A stretch of 24,538 nt of DNA, from assembly GCA_958439155.1 (NCBI GenBank), contig CAUBUJ010000005.1, positions 1 to 24,538 on the forward strand, given 5' to 3'. The stretch is from an uncultured Veillonellaceae bacterium. GTDB lineage: Bacteria > Bacillota > Negativicutes > Veillonellales > Dialisteraceae. Below the pieces are notes generated by a model. The model was given only the letters and a program-made list of their open reading frames with translations. It had not been told where the DNA came from and did not search any database. Below, in pieces: positions 23,186 to 24,538 of the stretch; positions within the stretch are counted from its first letter, which is position 1; each line of letters opens with the position of its first letter. A program made the translations under genes and the position numbers.

Positions 23186-23383
23186 ATGAAAGGTACAGTT
23201 AAGTGGTTCAGCGCAGAAAAAGGCTATGGTTTCATTGAAGGAGAAGACGGAAAAGACATTTTCGTTCATTTCTCCGCAATCAAAGCTGATGGCTTCAAAA
23301 CACTGAACGAAGGCCAGCAGGTTGAATTTGATGCCATTGATGGAGCCAGAGGCAAACAGGCTGCCAATGTAGTCGTTCTGTAA
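23186..23383 (+). CDS. Cold-shock domain RNA chaperone (CspA family)
   Basis: A 65-residue single cold-shock domain protein that melts RNA or DNA secondary structure. It shows the family start MKGTVKWF, RNP1 KGYGFI (12-17) and RNP2 DIFVHF (24-29), and ends at AANVVVL. The ATG at 23186 is chosen because AGGAGG (23173-23178) lies at good spacing; an in-frame ATG at 23162 has no such site. It is the only plus-strand gene in the window, has its own promoter and ends in a strong bidirectional terminator. Which paralogue it is (A, B, D) cannot be said. Confidence 0.96.
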   Translation: MKGTVKWFSAEKGYGFIEGEDGKDIFVHFSAIKADGFKTLNEGQQVEFDAIDGARGKQAANVVVL

Positions 23384-23432
23384 TCACTTACTAAGCTTAT
23401 ACAGCAAGGTTTTGAAACAAGAATAACTAACG

Positions 23433-23460
23433 AAAAAGACCGGATTTCCGGTCTTTTTTT
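23433..23460. terminator. Bidirectional terminator between csp and the ABC transporter
   Basis: AAAAAGACCGG (23433-23443) and CCGGTCTTTTT (23448-23458) form an 11-base perfect stem around an ATTT loop. A T-run follows on the plus strand and another on the minus strand. It is about 50 bases after csp and about 36 bases after the ABC ATPase stop, so it serves both convergent genes. Confidence 0.93.
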
Positions 23461-23495
23461 GTGTTTCTGATTCATGGGGCCTTCGGTCCTCTTTT

Positions 23496-24236
23496 TTACA
23501 GCACGTTGGAAAGGAAGGTCTTCGTCCGTTCTTCTTTTGGATGATTGAACAGCTCTTCCGGCTTTCCTTCTTCCACCACGACGCCGCCGTCAATGAAAAG
23601 GACACGGTCCGCCACTTCTCTGGCAAAGCCCATTTCATGGGTAACTACCACCATGGTCATGCCCCCCTCGGCGAGGTCTTTCATCACGTCCAGCACTTCA
23701 TGAACCATTTCCGGATCGAGCGCCGAAGTCGGTTCATCGAAGAGAAGGACTTTCGGCTGCATCGCCAGCGCCCTTGCGATGGCTACGCGCTGCTGCTGGC
23801 CGCCGGAAAGCTGGGCCGGCCGGGCTTCCGCCTTATCAGAGAGGCCAACTTTCGCGAGAAGCTCCATGCCGCGCTTCTTCGCTTCCTCGGCGGTGAGCTT
23901 TCGTACTTTCATAGGAGCGAGCATAATATTTTTAATCACCGTCATATTGGGGAAGAGGTTGAACCGCTGGAAAACCATGCCCACTTCCCGGCGGACCGCA
24001 TTGATGTCGGGTTTGCCTTCCCCATGGATTCCGTTAAAATCAATGGTCCCCGACGTCGGCGTTTCCAGTCCGTTAATACACCGGAGGAGCGTACTCTTCC
24101 CGGAGCCGGAAGGCCCGATGATGACCACCACCTCCCCTTCCCTCACGTCAAGGGAAATATCTTTCAGCACATGGAGAGAGCCAAAGGATTTGCTGATATG
24201 CTTCATAGAAATCATTACCGTATCGGATTTCTTCAT
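23496..24236 (-). CDS. Polar amino-acid ABC transporter ATP-binding protein
   Basis: This ATPase (246 residues) powers uptake of a polar amino acid (Gln, Glu, Arg, His or cystine type). It has Walker A GPSGSGKST (41-49), the Q-loop in VFQRFNLFP, the signature LSGGQQQR, Walker B VLLFDEPTSALD and the switch VTHEM. The VGMVFQRFNLFP and GxxVEEGKPEELF patterns match the GlnQ/HisP/ArtM subgroup; substrate is not determined. ATG at 24236 has GGAGG five bases upstream and overlaps the permease stop (ATGA). The partner substrate-binding protein must lie outside the window. Confidence 0.93.
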   Translation of the reverse strand: MKKSDTVMISMKHISKSFGSLHVLKDISLDVREGEVVVIIGPSGSGKSTLLRCINGLETPTSGTIDFNGIHGEGKPDINAVRREVGMVFQRFNLFPNMTVIKNIMLAPMKVRKLTAEEAKKRGMELLAKVGLSDKAEARPAQLSGGQQQRVAIARALAMQPKVLLFDEPTSALDPEMVHEVLDVMKDLAEGGMTMVVVTHEMGFAREVADRVLFIDGGVVVEEGKPEELFNHPKEERTKTFLSNVL

Positions 24237-24538
24237 TTTGTCCTCCGTTCCCAATAGGCCACAATCCGGGAAATCGCCAGTGTCATCACGAGGTAAAGTG
24301 CCGCCACAGTGAGCCAGATTTCAAAAGAACCGTAGGTCTGGGCGATGATGAGCTGCCCCCGGCGAGTCAGTTCCTCGAAGCCGATCACCGACACCAGGGA
24401 AGAATCCTTCAGCATGGCGATAAATTCATTGCCCAGCGGGGGAATGATATTTTTAATGGCCTGCGGCAGGATCACGTAGCGCATGGTTTCCCACCAGGAA
24501 AGACCGAGGGAACGCCCCGCTTCCATCTGCCCCGGATC
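24233..24538 (-). CDS. Polar amino-acid ABC transporter permease, C-terminal part (partial)
   Basis: The open frame runs to the right edge without a start, so the N-terminal half is outside. The visible 101 residues begin D-P-G-Q-M-E-A-G-R-S-L-G-L-S, the EAA loop that docks the ATPase. They continue through RYVILPQAIKNIIPPLGNEFIAMLKDSSLVSVIG to a final hydrophobic helix (TVAALYLVMTLAISRIV) ending in WERRTK. This is the HisM/GlnP-type permease fold. The overlap with the ATPase start shows co-translation. Confidence 0.92.
   Translation of the reverse strand, partial: DPGQMEAGRSLGLSWWETMRYVILPQAIKNIIPPLGNEFIAMLKDSSLVSVIGFEELTRRGQLIIAQTYGSFEIWLTVAALYLVMTLAISRIVAYWERRTK

Noticed and set aside
1..24538. 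CRISPR array, insertion sequence, prophage, toxin-antitoxin or defence system
   Set aside because: No repeated spacer pattern, transposase, integrase, or small overlapping toxin-like gene pair was found on either strand; every substantial gene belongs to a housekeeping or common transporter family.

Overview
The window is a block of conserved bacterial housekeeping genes from a low-to-moderate GC Firmicute. The gene sets are rimP-nusA-ylxR-ylxQ-infB, recJ-rel-dtd ... hemZ-hisS, ruvCAB-DUF2905-spoIID-queA-tgt, and yajC with separate secD and secF. Ribosome binding sites are strong (AGGAGG-type) and the radical-SAM protein HemZ is present. I infer Negativicutes (a Veillonella/Dialister-like bacterium), but this rests on gene content and style alone. 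I see no rRNA, tRNA, CRISPR array, insertion sequence, prophage or obvious horizontally acquired island. The longest stretch without a gene is about 240 bases (22943-23185).

All genes except the cold-shock gene lie on the minus strand, so transcription units read from high to low coordinates. Right to left they are: (1) a polar amino-acid ABC transporter (permease, cut by the window edge, plus its ATPase) at 24538-23496; (2) a lone plus-strand cold-shock gene at 23186-23383, convergent with the ABC genes and sharing a bidirectional terminator with them; (3) ruvC-ruvA-ruvB-DUF2905-spoIID-queA-tgt at 22942-17098, ending in a hairpin terminator; (4) yajC-formyl-THF cyclo-ligase-secD-secF at 16969-13803 with its own promoter and terminator; (5) a single glycolipid glycosyltransferase gene at 13669-12548 with promoter and terminator; (6) recJ-rel-dtd-metallohydrolase-AI-2E family permease-fur-hemZ-hisS at 12356-2543; (7) rimP-nusA-ylxR-ylxQ-infB from 2356 to beyond the left edge.

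The units cover DNA repair (RuvABC, RecJ), translation and tRNA quality (HisRS, Dtd, QueA/Tgt queuosine, IF2, RimP), transcription elongation (NusA, RnpM/YlxR), the stringent response (Rel), iron and heme control (Fur, HemZ), and protein export (SecD/SecF/YajC). Adjacent genes are very tightly packed, with ATGA overlaps or one-base gaps, which suggests translational coupling.

I did not find an undescribed protein system. The most interesting signals are regulatory. A terminator-like hairpin sits between the promoter and first codon of the rimP-nusA operon, a candidate attenuator. A 17-bp direct repeat overlaps the promoter of the operon that contains fur and resembles Fur-box half-sites. A Fur-box-like inverted repeat overlaps the -35 element of the cold-shock gene. 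Two palindromes flank the ruvC promoter. Rel and RuvB also carry N-terminal extensions longer than I expect for their families.
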